A DNA stretch of 64,000 nucleotides from Hippasteria phrygiana (taxonomy: Eukaryota > Echinodermata > Asteroidea > Valvatida > Goniasteridae): NCBI GenBank assembly GCA_037893225.1, contig JAZGUH010000371.1, positions 868,001 through 932,000 on the forward strand, written 5' to 3'. This document shows positions 11,718 through 21,152 of this stretch, one piece after another. The notes under the pieces were generated by a model. It made no database searches, had not been told where the DNA came from, and saw nothing but the letters and a program-made list of their open reading frames with translations. Made by a program: the position numbers and the translations under genes. Every line of letters starts with the position of its first letter. The first letter of the stretch is position 1.

Positions 11718-12754
11718 GTCAGACTGGACAGCGACCATCCGCAACCTTACGGCGACAAGAAAATGTACAAGGTCGCCGGCAAACGTGAACACAATGCGAG
11801 AAAAAGTTACAAAAAATTAGAAACTTGAAAAAAGCTGCGCTATACCGCGACCTGTGCGATCATATCGCGTTCTCACGACGCGCTCGGCACGACCTCTCCG
11901 CGCTTATGGCGTTTCTAGTGAGATCTATGGGCTTGGCAACGGCGATCACCGGCGATCCCTCGGCGCTCTCACCACGCTCATGGGGTTCTTACCACGCGTC
12001 TTCTACGTGTATCGCGACTGCACAGCGACCTCAGGGCGTTTCTATACCACGTTCTTACGTCGACCAAGTTCTGGATATCTTCTGCCATGATGATTAACAC
12101 GACATACAGCGATGAAGACGACAGACATACTGATGTATGAACTTTGAAACGCCAGTTTTTATAGCAGGTCGCACATGAAAAGCATGGTCGCCATAGGAGC
12201 GTAGTGCAAGCTTGGTAAACCACGCCATGGTCGTATTAAGAACTCCATAAACGCAGTGGGAACCCCATAAGAACGCCATAGGCGCAATGGGAGCCCCATG
12301 AGGACGTAGTGCAATCGCGCAACAGTGGTGAAATCATCGTAACATCGCCCTGACAACGCCATAAGGACTCCGAACGCGTGGTGGGGTCGTGGCAGACACG
12401 CGAGGGTCGTGGTGAGGACGCCATGAAGTCGCCGTTGCAAATGTTACCATTTTCGCAGCGTCTTTGCCACGCGTGTACTGCGCGTGTACTACGTTCATGG
12501 AGATATTACGACGCTTGTCTCACGACCTTCGCGACCCCACCGCGTTCTCACCGCGTTCCAGGTCAGATCGCAGAACCTTGGCGTTTGTTTTGAACACGCT
12601 CAAAACAAACGCCGTGACTCAGCGACCATGGCGACCACAGCACGATGTCTGGCGTTTTCACCACGCGTATACCACGCTTATGGCGACCTTGATGCGCTCT
12701 GGGCCCATTTTCCGTCGCCGTAGCAGCGCAGTAAGGACGCCACCCCGGTCTGAC
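11718..12754. mobile_element. 1-kb insert with inverted ends between gag and pol
   Basis: The sequence changes abruptly to a GC-richer composition full of CACGC, GCGACC and ATGG motifs, and interrupts the gag-protease junction. Its ends form an imperfect inverted repeat of about 45 bp: GTCAGAC at 11718 and its complement ending at 12754, and ACGGCGAC plus GAAAATG further in on both sides. No open frame has a recognisable domain. A perfect 14-bp stem hairpin lies at 12580-12613. It is best read as a non-autonomous DNA transposon nested in the retrotransposon; the family is unassigned. Confidence 0.6.
12580..12613. repeat. Perfect hairpin inside the nested insert
   Basis: GGCGTTTGTTTTGA (12580-12593) is followed after six bases by its exact reverse complement (12600-12613). 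Confidence 0.9.
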
Positions 12755-12769
12755 GGGCTTATTAGGAGT

Positions 12770-13802
12770 TGCGTTGCAATACCTCTTAACATGACCCGCC
12801 TTACCACAGTTAGGCCCTATATAACAAATTATATTTTTGTTGACTGACCATCTCTTCTAACTTAGTTACTCTACCAAGGATAGTTTGAGACAAGTTTTTT
12901 GTTTCGGGCTCTTTTAGTATAATTAAGCGCCGTGGGGCCTCAGTATTGTCATTTTCAGCGACCAGAATGTCCTCTTCGCGCTGGGCAAATTTTAGAGCTG
13001 CTTGCATTGTAGCTGGGTTTGCACGGCGTACTTCGGCACGAATGGCTTTCGGACGCAGCGCATCAACAAAATAACCTACTGCTAGACTCTCTCTACTGTC
13101 GGTGCCCATGCTAGGATACGCATTAGCTACAAGACAACGGATGTCTTGTGCTAGGGCCGAAAGTTTTTCACCACTTTGCCGTTCTCGTTGTTTTAAGCGG
13201 GAACGATAACTATCTGCACCATGATTTGGGCTAAAGCGTGCAGAAAATTCATCAATCATTGTGACATAATCCACTTTACCTCCGTCAGACATATTTCTAT
13301 AAAGTTTTAATGCCTCTCCCCTCAAACTTCCTGCAAAGTGTTTAACCTTAAAACCAACATCCCAACAGTTTTAATCTGCACATAATTCAAAATGTACAAG
13401 CCAGTCTTTAAAATCCGAAGACCCATCATTAGCAGGAACACGTGGCTGCATGCGTTCAACGTACACTGTATTTTGATTTTCCTTAGTTGCACGTGCTTTT
13501 GCACTTTTCTTTCTACGCATTGTTATATTTGTATGGTCTAAAGGTGTTAAACCACTAAACATAGTTCTAGATAGGGTGGGCCCACTAGCTGTCGGTTGGC
13601 CAGGGGCCGGAGGCAATTTAGAATTTTGATTACCGACAGTCGGTGATACCCGTTCAGCAGCTGGACCCAGCACCACCTCACTATATAAGGAACTAATTTC
13701 CGCCTCCAAGTCTGCTATATCATTCATTATTGATCTACTGTTCCTTAAAGTGTCCTCTTCAGTGTCAGAAAGGCCAATACCGGAAGTCTTCCTGCGTGCC
13801 AT
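12770..13802 (-). pseudogene. Gag of the Ty3/gypsy element, broken
   Basis: Two minus-strand frames: 13371-13802 (143 residues, starting MARRKTSGIGLSDTEED) and 12810-13325 (171 residues). The second has capsid-like features: EALKLYRNMSDG, the spacing W/F...F..R, and KQRERQSGEKLSALAQDI. Downstream, at about 12775-12830, a nucleocapsid zinc knuckle is visible as CGKAGHVKRYC (C-X4-H-X4-C), but the first cysteine is displaced. A stop at about 13371 separates the two parts and the nested insert cuts off the C-terminus. Structural protein, non-functional copy. Confidence 0.8.
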
Positions 13803-13878
13803 GTTCTATTTCAAAGCAGAAGAAAAGGAGAAAATAAATACATAAAAACAAAAGTATCCCACCGCTGCCACCAAATTT

Positions 13879-14622
13879 GTAACGGACTGAGCGGTTATGA
13901 ATGTTACAAACGTGGAGGGCTGCCCGAAGGGGCAGCGGCTACAGATATACTAATTCTAAAAGCCAAGGAGCCACAAAAAATTACCCACACATGGTAACGC
14001 AGGAAAATCCGGAGGGCCCTCCAGTCACTTAGGAGGCTTTAATAAATTTATTAAATATGTTACAGAGGTACATATAAGTCAATGAAAAAGGTTGTCAAAG
14101 GAATTACCAAAATTAAATAAGATAAATTGAATGGCAGAGACCAAATATACAGTGGGTGGTGATAGGGGCTGGTGTGGGTGGTGATGGGGGCTGGTGTGGC
14201 CTGCACTGCATGTGCCTAATGATAAAAAGAAACATTGCCAGAATTCCACGCGAGGGGAACAAAAAATAATCACATTCAGAAAGCATACTTAACTGAAATA
14301 CAACAGAACCTCAACGAAACGGTTGCCTCCGACCCTCATACGTGGTTATAAGAAACGTACTGGCACTCGCCCCACCAGCACCACACAGTTTTATACCCAG
14401 CCTCTGACCACTTAAAAGTAACTGGGCTAAGAGGTAGCAACACAATAACTTAAAAGTAACTATAGGCTAAGAGGTAGCAACACAATAACTTGAAAGTAAC
14501 TAGGCTAAAGAGGTAGCAACACAATAACTTAAAAGTAACTAGGCTAAAGAGGTAGCAACACAATAACACCCTAGCCCCTGCCCAAGAGTTAAGAGGATTA
14601 AATGCAAATTGGGTTTGTTACA
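13879..14622 (-). repeat. LTR, 5' copy of the Ty3/gypsy element
   Basis: 744 bp beginning TGTAACGGACT and ending GGGTTTGTTACA. It is longer than the other LTR because a block containing AACTAGGCTAAAGAGGTAGC is repeated about four times (14410-14560), against about two in the left copy. Similarity to the interior of the element resumes beyond its outer edge (see 14623-14715). Confidence 0.88.
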
Positions 14623-14900
14623 ACCACCATGCACCTTCCTCATGAAAGGCACATCTCATTTCTTAAATATATTACTACTAAAAAGTTTAAATGTAAATTA
14701 GGTTCGTTACAACTTAGATAAGATATTTTCATACATGTACATGTATGTACTTTTAGAGTAACTCTTCCTGCTTCTTTTGGTGACATTTTTACTGGATTAG
14801 TTTTTATGGTGGGTGTGTGTGTGTGGGGGGGGGGGGGGGTGGGAGGGTGGGAGGGTGGGAGGGTGGGAGGGAAGGAGGTATGTGTGCAGGACTCCAGTTC
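14623..14900. other. LTR-flank remnant and G-rich simple repeats
   Basis: The first ~50 bases resemble the polypurine-tract side of the same retrotransposon (compare 6208-6255), and a second LTR-tail-like piece ends TTAGGTTCGTTACAAC at about 14713. This suggests a tandem or chimeric insertion. From 14815 there is (GT)n, a G-run and a GGGAGGGT tandem up to about 14873. Confidence 0.5.
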
Positions 14901-15440
14901 AGGCTGTTTGCGCCGAATGTTCTCCCTCAGACGTCTTAGAACGGTGCAGTAAAACTCAGCATTGATAGTCTGACCCTGGGGGGGGGGGGGGGGGGGGGAA
15001 TTCACGGTGCACAACCCCGCGAATGTCAAAGAAAATGATGAGCATGCTCTTGGTTGCGCTCCTGACCTGACGCGCCTTCTTCGGTCTTGGAGACTGCAGG
15101 CTCTTCCACTGTGAAGACTGTTGTTTGGTCTATGGGTCGTAGCCGTAGACCCAACTCTCGTCACCGCTGATGATCCTTGACATGAAGTTTGGGTCATCCC
15201 GGGCCTGTTGACGATTATCCTCGCAGACTTCGACACGGTGCTGGAGCCTGGGCACGAACTTGGCAGCGACGCGGCGCATGTTCAAATTGGACGTGAGGAT
15301 TGCCTGAACTGTTCCAAATAACACGTTGACGGTGTCAGCAATGTCCTGGATGGTGATCCGATGATCGCGACGCACAATTTCTATTTCTTTTACATTTTCG
15401 GGGGTTGTGCTCGTCGTCCAGTGACGTTCTGCCCCTCTTG
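14885..15440 (-). pseudogene. Mariner transposase, truncated and broken
   Basis: Minus-strand frames carry mariner signatures: HRITIQDIADTVN and ILTSNLNMRRVAAKFVPR in the helix-turn-helix part, SGDESWVYGYDP with the first catalytic aspartate region, then SPRPKKARQVRS and MLIIFFDIRG around the second aspartate, and INAEFYCTVLRRLRENIR. A stop falls just after YGYDP, a run of about 22 G/C bases (14978-14998) replaces part of the coding sequence, and the third acidic residue is absent because the sequence ends in simple repeat. Tc1/mariner superfamily (mariner type); dead copy. Confidence 0.9.
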
Positions 15441-16375
15441 AAATGTGAATGCCACTTAAAACTAGGGTTGTTTGATTTAAATCACTCGATTTAAATCATT
15501 GATTTAAATCATTGTTGTAGCGCCACGTTAATGACTGTGAAATTCGCGAAGTTACATTACACGCCTACCGTGTGATGTAACTTCTTGCGGCGTGCGATGG
15601 AACAAATAATTCCATGCACGTGATAGACGATCCACCAATCAGATGGCGGGGATTTATTCAGGCGTTGTATAATATCCCATATTGCACGGTCAATATCGCA
15701 CTCTGCATATTGCGCTATACGCAAAACACAGAAACTGTTATTGATACGCGCGCATGTGTTGTACATTCTGGTTTAGTCATAGAGCTATATTAAGTTACTA
15801 GAGCGCTAACTCCTCACCTTACGTGCGGAGATACTTTAAATACGTGTGCGTGTTTGTAGAACATAATGAAATTAGATGGAGTGAATTTTAAAAGTGTTCT
15901 TTATACATGCAAAGCGGAAGTACAACATACGCAAACAACTTAAGTGCGTCATGACGATTACATTGTAAGCGCACGCATTTGCATTGTTTACGCAGAGCAA
16001 TATGAAATGCTCATTTACTGATTGTGCGTTTCGGTTTTGGGCATATCGGATTTGATAATGCAACTGAATAGAATACAAATGTCGATATATGCAAATAGTC
16101 GTACAAGAGCCGTTCAACATTTTGAGTTTTCCCATAGGTTTGTACACAAACATGGATGCGCCCAGCAGACATCACTTGGTACATCGAGTCAGCGCTCATT
16201 GGTTTAGTGTATAGCTTGCGTGTTCCATCTTTATTGTGCGTCAGGTTTGCTTGAAGATAAATTCGTTATCCCACCTGCACTCGTGGAACACGAAAAATGT
16301 AGTGCATCTGTGTCTCATATTCGGCTTAGTGGCATATGGGACACAGATGTACTCGCACTCGTGGGATAATTAACA
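15441..16375. other. No gene recognised; ATTTAAATCA repeats
   Basis: GATTTAAATCA is repeated three times at about 15473-15512 next to an AGGGTTGTTT motif that resembles a hAT end, but no matching second end was found. An inverted pair around GTGATGTAACTTC lies near 15545-15582, and two copies of GCATCTGTGTCTCAT / GGGACACAGATG face each other at 16308-16345. No coding features. Confidence 0.4.
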
Positions 16376-17231
16376 ATTGTTGACTGCTGTGATGTGGGAT
16401 ATGTTTTTAACCTGAGGCGAACTATATGCATCCCCGTCAAAAACCATTTTTTTCAGTTCAACCACGAGGGAAGGAAAACAGACCTCCGGTTCAACTTGCC
16501 TTGCTTGGTGGAAATCATAACTGAAACAACTGATCGTCTGCTAGTTCGCTGCTCCCATTATAGTTTACTACAAAATGTACCGTCAATAGTGTAGGTGAAA
16601 ATTGCGTGGGTACCAATGATACAGCTCAATAGCCAGCAGGCTGATGTATGTGATATAATTCTTGGAGTGTGCCAGTCATTTCTATAGACCAGACACGTGA
16701 TCGCTCTATAGGCCAATTATGACACAGTTTCCAAAATGGAGATATAGCAACTAATATTGTTATATCTCCGTCTTGGGTATGTATTTTGATTGGCCTAGAA
16801 CAATCACGTGTCCGGTCTATAAAAACAACTGGCACACTCCAAGCATGATATCACACATCATGCAGCCAGCTAGCTCATAATATTGGTACAAATGTACCCA
16901 TGCAATTTTCACTGTTGACGGTAGTAAACTATAATGGGAGCAGCGTACTATAGCAGACGATCAGCTTTATCATTGGTACCCACGCAATTTTTACCTACAC
17001 TGTTGACAAAAGTAAACTATAGTGGGAGCAGCGGACTAGCAGACGATCAGCTGTTTTGATCGTGTGATTTGTTTCTGTTAATTTCCAGCAAGCAAGGCAA
17101 GTTGAACTGAAAAAGAAACTGGGTTTGGCGATATAACAAAACAATTGTTGACTGCTGTGATGTGGGATATGACGTTTTTTAACACCCTTGGGGATGCACC
17201 TATATCCCACATCACAACAGTCAATGTAGTT
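16376..17231. mobile_element. Foldback (long inverted repeat) element
   Basis: About 856 bp that fold on themselves. The centre is GGAGATATA ... TATATCTCC at 16738-16770. Inner arms of about 120 bp (16640-16760 and 16755-16865) share CTTGGAGTGTGCCAGT and its complement, TATAGACC and CACGTGAT. Outer arms (16377-16620 and 16975-17230) share AAACTATAGTGGGAGCAGCG, TACCCACGCAATTTT and CATCACAGCAGTCAA-type ends. About 90 bp of the right arm is duplicated in tandem (16880-16970, 16973-17055). No open frame with a domain. It is a foldback/MITE-type element. Confidence 0.8.
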
Positions 17232-17731
17232 TGTGTTGACTGCAAAATCCAACAAATTACAACAGCTTTTTAGCATTGTTGGATTTTGTTGGATTTAGTG
17301 GAGTTAAATGTCGGACAGCAAATATCCAATTGCCCTGAAATCATCCACATGCAGCACTCTCATTTTCATTAAAGAACACCTGTGCACCAAATTAATTGCA
17401 GAAGCGTACATAAGCGGATTCCAATTGAGTCAGCTCATCGGTCGATACGGTATCGACGTGCAGCGGAAATACAAGCACGTTGAGTGTGAATTGCCTTTTT
17501 CAAATTGCACTTTTACTTGGTGCACTTAGTGTGTTTGTGAAATAAGAACAGCTGCTATAATAACATCTGCATGCCATCAAACAGTATCAAACAAATCAAT
17601 AAATATGGATGGTTGATGACAAACCCTTAAATGTAAAAGCCTCAGGCACAGTGGAGCCACAGAGAAACAAGATCATCATTTAAATTGTATTGTCGCAACG
17701 GTCCGCACATTTACTGCCACATCGCACTATG
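17232..17731. other. No gene recognised
   Basis: Contains short TTGTTGGATTT direct repeats at 17278-17296 and AT-rich sequence. No coding or repeat structure beyond that. Confidence 0.4.
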
Positions 17732-17808
17732 AACATCTAACAAAAGAAAACCCACGCAGTCCTTTGTTACAAACAAAGGACTGCGTGGGTTTTCTTTTGT
17801 TAGATGTT
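17732..17808. repeat. Perfect palindrome, 37-bp arms, 3-base loop
   Basis: The arms 17732-17768 and 17772-17808 are exact reverse complements with ACA between them. The similarity stops sharply outside. The arms contain AAACCCACGCAGTCCTTTG and resemble no repeat elsewhere in the window. Confidence 0.95.
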
Positions 17809-17939
17809 AGTGTCGGTGCATCAATATGCAGCATGATGCAAGTGTGTACAGTAATAAGCTCTATATCTTTACTTTGTAAACTGCATTTTTACAAGCATAC
17901 GTTAATCTGTTTTCTTTTTCCATGTACATATACCCTGGT

Positions 17940-18180
17940 TTTCATTTATAAAATTCCCCACAAATGACATGACATGTTTTATTCTAATTGTATTAGGTTA
18001 TTCTTTGTTTCTTAATTGTATCTGTTTCTGGCTCCCATTCTGTCTTTCGCTTTATTCCTTACATGCTTGTTTGTTTTATGGTTAATATGTTTTGTTTTGT
18101 CTTGTTTCAACCTTGTATATTTTACATTGTTTGGTCGAATAAAAAAATAATAAAAAATAATAATAATAATAATAATTTAA
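17940..18180 (+). repeat. Probable LINE 3' tail with TAA microsatellite
   Basis: T-rich sequence with TTGTTTTGTCTTGTTTCAACC, then TTTGGTCGAATAAAAAAATAATAA and a (TAA)n run ending at 18176. Similar T-rich tracts ending in ATA/TAA repeats occur at 41330-41705. This is the usual look of CR1/L2-type LINE 3' ends; no reverse transcriptase is retained here. Confidence 0.4.
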
Positions 18181-18444
18181 ATGTCTTTTTCATCGTCTGA
18201 GAAATTACAAAGTTTTTTGCTAATTCGATTCCATAATCTGGAACCGGTTCCTGACATTATCGTTCGGGTACTTTGGTACCCGGTTTGGATGCACAGTTTA
18301 ATATGCACAGCCCTATGTGTGTACGTGTGCTTGATGAGCCATGCATACTATAAATTCAGTTATTCTACTGCTCCGCGCCATTTTGTGCACAGTGTCCCGC
18401 CTGCCCGTCGCGGTTTGCTGTGGACGTGCCGGTTGGGGGCCCGT

Positions 18445-18790
18445 CTATAACATCTCATCATTCAGTTATATATTTTTAGATCGAAGATGTACAATGTACA
18501 TGTACATGTAATCCAGACTGTTCAAAGAAATGGCTTTGATTTTTTCGCAAACGTGAGAGAAGTGTACATGTACATGTTGTTCTCAGTAGAAAGAAAGAGT
18601 CAAAATTTATCTCTGTAATTATTTCATATTGTTTGAAAGGAAATTTGGGTTATGATAATAAAGAAGTGACACGATCAAATGTCTGGATGCTGTACTGAAA
18701 GTCTACTTTTTATATTATAAGGTGACGGGGAACCAGTCTACGTGTCCGAATGTTGTACTGCAAATGGGTTTATGAAAACAGTAATGCGGA
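18445..18790 (+). repeat. Dispersed repeat, left copy
   Basis: Similar in order and orientation to 23790-24085: both start with CTCATCATTCAGTTATATATTTTTAGATC. They share TTATTTCATATT, GGTTATG(A/G)TAATAAAG and GTCTGGATG(C/T)TGTAC. Diverged, non-coding. Confidence 0.75.
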
Positions 18791-18828
18791 ACCAGTCGCA
18801 ATTGCTTTGCGAAGCTGTTTTATACCCG

Positions 18829-19003
18829 GCACGATATGGGGCAGAGGGGTACCCCCCTTTTTGTCCCTATACCCTATACACTCTCCAGACTATTGTTACC
18901 TAACACATCCCCCCTAGACTTCTGAAAAGAATTCCTGAGATTCCGGGAACACAATGACCAACACAAAAGAGGGGGGGGGGGTTCGCTCTGCCCCATATCG
19001 TGC
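18829..19003. mobile_element. Small MITE, 18-bp inverted ends
   Basis: 175 bp bounded by GCACGATATGGGGCAGAG and its exact reverse complement. The interior holds C- and G-runs (18851-18858, 18970-18981). No open frame. Target duplication not evident. Confidence 0.75.
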
Positions 19004-19158
19004 ATCATATGTGCTGTTTGCAACACGTGTGTGAGATTGGTACTTTACACTTAGTGTAACTGTGCCACATTCGCGATACATTCATGAGTGTACCAGGCTA
19101 GCTCAAGCTCTCATGCATGCATACGTGTCACCTGCAACCTCTCACATAGCGCATTGTG

Positions 19159-19274
19159 GGCCTGTTTGTTTCACACGAATCCGGATCACGATCAGTGATT
19201 TGTGCGTTGGAACGAACCAGCGCTGGATCACTGATCGTGATCCGGATTCATTTTGTGTGAAGCAAACACAGGCC
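19159..19274. repeat. Long hairpin, about 41-48-bp arms
   Basis: GGCCTGTTTG...TCACACGAATCCGG...ATCAGTGAT (19159-19199) pairs with 19227-19274 after a 27-base loop. The inner 28 bases (from GAATCCGG to the loop) match exactly, and the outer part has a few mismatches and small indels. Non-coding; a hairpin-type MITE is the simplest reading. Confidence 0.85.
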
Positions 19275-19567
19275 ATGTACATGTACATGTATGTTGTTCC
19301 TGATCTTTGCAGCCGTGGACGGCTGATACGTGTTGGACACTGTGGCCACTCCTTGGGATTTTTCCCAAGATCTTAGGAATTTTGGTGGGAAAAATATGGA
19401 TTGCACGTGCGCAAAGTGCTTATTCCGGTGCTCTGTTAAATGCATTTGTACAGTGTTTTCCATTTTGGGAATTCTTGGGAATTTCAAATTTGATAAGTGG
19501 CCACGTTGGTGTTTGAGCCCGTCTATTTTTCCTGATCCGCCGTCTTATGCCCCGCTTTCACTTACGC

Positions 19568-19905
19568 TACGAATATCCCGAATCGTCCCGAATCGGAAAT
19601 TGTCGAAATTCGTGGCGATTGATAGGCAACAAATGAAAAATTTCGTGGAGATTCGGGAGGAGGTACGAAGCTGTTACGACTTAATTATGAAAGACTTACG
19701 ATAATTCGTGGCTAATCGGGTTGAAAAATATGCCGAATGTCAAGTATGGGTTAAGAAACGAGTACGATTTCAAAGAATCATGTAAGAATTGTACGAATAA
19801 GGTACGACTCACTTACGAATATGCCAAATTCATGTACGAATCCACTACGACCTCCACGATTAAGTTACGACTACTACGACTTATCTACGAATAGTTTACG
19901 ATAAT
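19568..19905. promoter_or_regulatory. Subterminal TACGA motif array
   Basis: TACGA occurs about fourteen times in this 340-bp stretch, often as TTACGA or TACGACT. The opposite end (22975-23100) has the equivalent ATTCGTG/CGAATC words. Repeated short motifs beside the terminal repeats are usually binding sites for the transposase or its partner; that role is inferred here. Confidence 0.6.
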
Positions 19906-19993
19906 CGGCATTGTTCGTGACATTTCGGAATATTCTTGGGTCACGAAAGGCTATAAAAATCCGCCGATCGCTGGCCAACCTATCATTTCCACA

Positions 19994-20558
19994 ATGGATG
20001 TTCAACGGAGAGCAGGTCTGGCTCTGGCCATGGAACTGGAGTACCAACACCAACTGCTGGTAGCTGAGAACCGGAGAAGAAGGGAACCCCCAAGAAGACA
20101 GAGAAGACGCAAGCGCTGGTGGGTTCGACCATGGCTAACACCTGCTAGAAGGCTAGAATATGGGCACTACAACAGACTGATGCAAGAACTGAGGGTGGAA
20201 GATGAGAACTCCTTGACCAACTATGTCAGAATGCCACCCCAGATGTTTGATGAGCTCCTCCAAAGGATCACCCCTGTCATCCAGAGGCAGCACACCCACC
20301 TGAGACCACCCCTAGAAGCTGGACTGAAGCTGGCCCTGATCCTCAGACACCTGGCTACAGGAGACCGGTACCCGACCCTCCACTACGACTTCAGATGTGG
20401 CAGGAGCAACGTGGGAGTGATCGTCCAGGAGGTGTGCACGCAACAGAGACCATCAGATGGCCAAGTTCCAGAGGGACTACATCACAGCTTACTTCAACAG
20501 TGCAACAGGATCTGTTCCGTGGCAGGAGAGACTGGCAGGACTGAAAAACCAAGTGTGA
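19994..20558 (+). pseudogene. Harbinger transposase, catalytic core deleted
   Basis: The start at 19994 gives MDVQRRAGLALAMELEYQHQ, then a basic stretch and WWVRPWLTPARRLEYGHY, MPPQMFDELLQRITPVIQ, LKLALILRHLATGDRYPTLH and FRCGRSNVGVIVQEVC. These are the N-terminal helical region of PIF/Harbinger (HARBI1-like) transposases. At about 20435 the expected DDE nuclease is missing and the sequence jumps to the normal C-terminal end, legible in another frame as FQRDYITAYFNSATGSVPWQ, ending at 20558. The open frame itself runs on to 20755 out of register. About 200 residues of catalytic domain are lost, so the copy cannot catalyse transposition. Confidence 0.88.
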
Positions 20559-21152
20559 ATTTCTGGATACACAATGGCAGTGAAAATGAAATAAAAAAGA
20601 TTTATTATTTTTTGGCATTTAGCGAGCCCGCCGATGTTCAAATTCACCTCAAACAGAAAAAAAGAATTATAATTGTATTTTGTTTCCGACCGCCGCCGTT
20701 CCGACATGTCTGGTCCACTATTAATGCATGGTGCCGAGATACCCTCCGTCCTTAAAGGGTTAATGAGTTCCTGGTATGACTTCACTTGACATTAAATAAA
20801 AGCAACACAGTACATTATATTTTGAACTGGAATTTTATTTTTATTTTTTTCTACTCTGTGCTGTCCCTACAGAAAGTTTCTGTGAAACTAAAAATAAAGA
20901 AAGATTTTTAGTTTTTTCCCGACCTCCTCTGAATATCATGGGGGAAAAAAGCACGCTAAGCAAGGTATAAAAAAAGTCTCACCTAATGAACGATAAAGTT
21001 AAACCAAAAATGATGAAATAGATAAAGAAACTTATGATTATGGAAAAGTAATTGTTACTATAACAAAGAAGTTAGCAGTCCATAGAACCTACAACACTAT
21101 TCACAAAACACTGTCACTTTATCCAAAAGGCACTGTCACTTTATCCAGAATG
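20559..21152. other. Intergenic region between the convergent transposon genes
   Basis: AT-rich, with AATAAA-type signals (for example ATTAAATAAAAG near 20790) facing the transposase gene. No further coding features recognised. Confidence 0.5.

Larger units (their letters stand above)
5557..14622 (-). mobile_element. Ty3/gypsy-type LTR retrotransposon, rearranged
   Basis: About 9.1 kb bounded by two similar LTRs that begin TGTAAC and end GTTACA. On the minus strand the order is gag, aspartic protease, pre-RT segment, (disrupted RT), RNase H, integrase, which is the Ty3/gypsy order. A candidate primer-binding site (TGGTGGCAGCGGTGG on the minus strand) lies at 13859-13873, beside the 5' LTR, and a purine-rich tract on the minus strand abuts the 3' LTR at about 6208-6222. 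The copy is dead: it has stops, frameshifts, an inverted RT core, a partial inverted LTR at 6811-7030, and insertions at about 9330-10190 and 11718-12754. Confidence 0.9.

Noticed and set aside
12464..12847. Overlapping plus-strand frames across the nested insert and gag junction
   Set aside because: They mirror the repetitive CACGC/ATGG composition of the insert, cross its boundary, and show no domain.
15463..15515. hAT-like end with AGGGTTGTTT and ATTTAAATCA repeats
   Set aside because: No matching inverted end or 8-bp duplication was found, so an element cannot be delimited.
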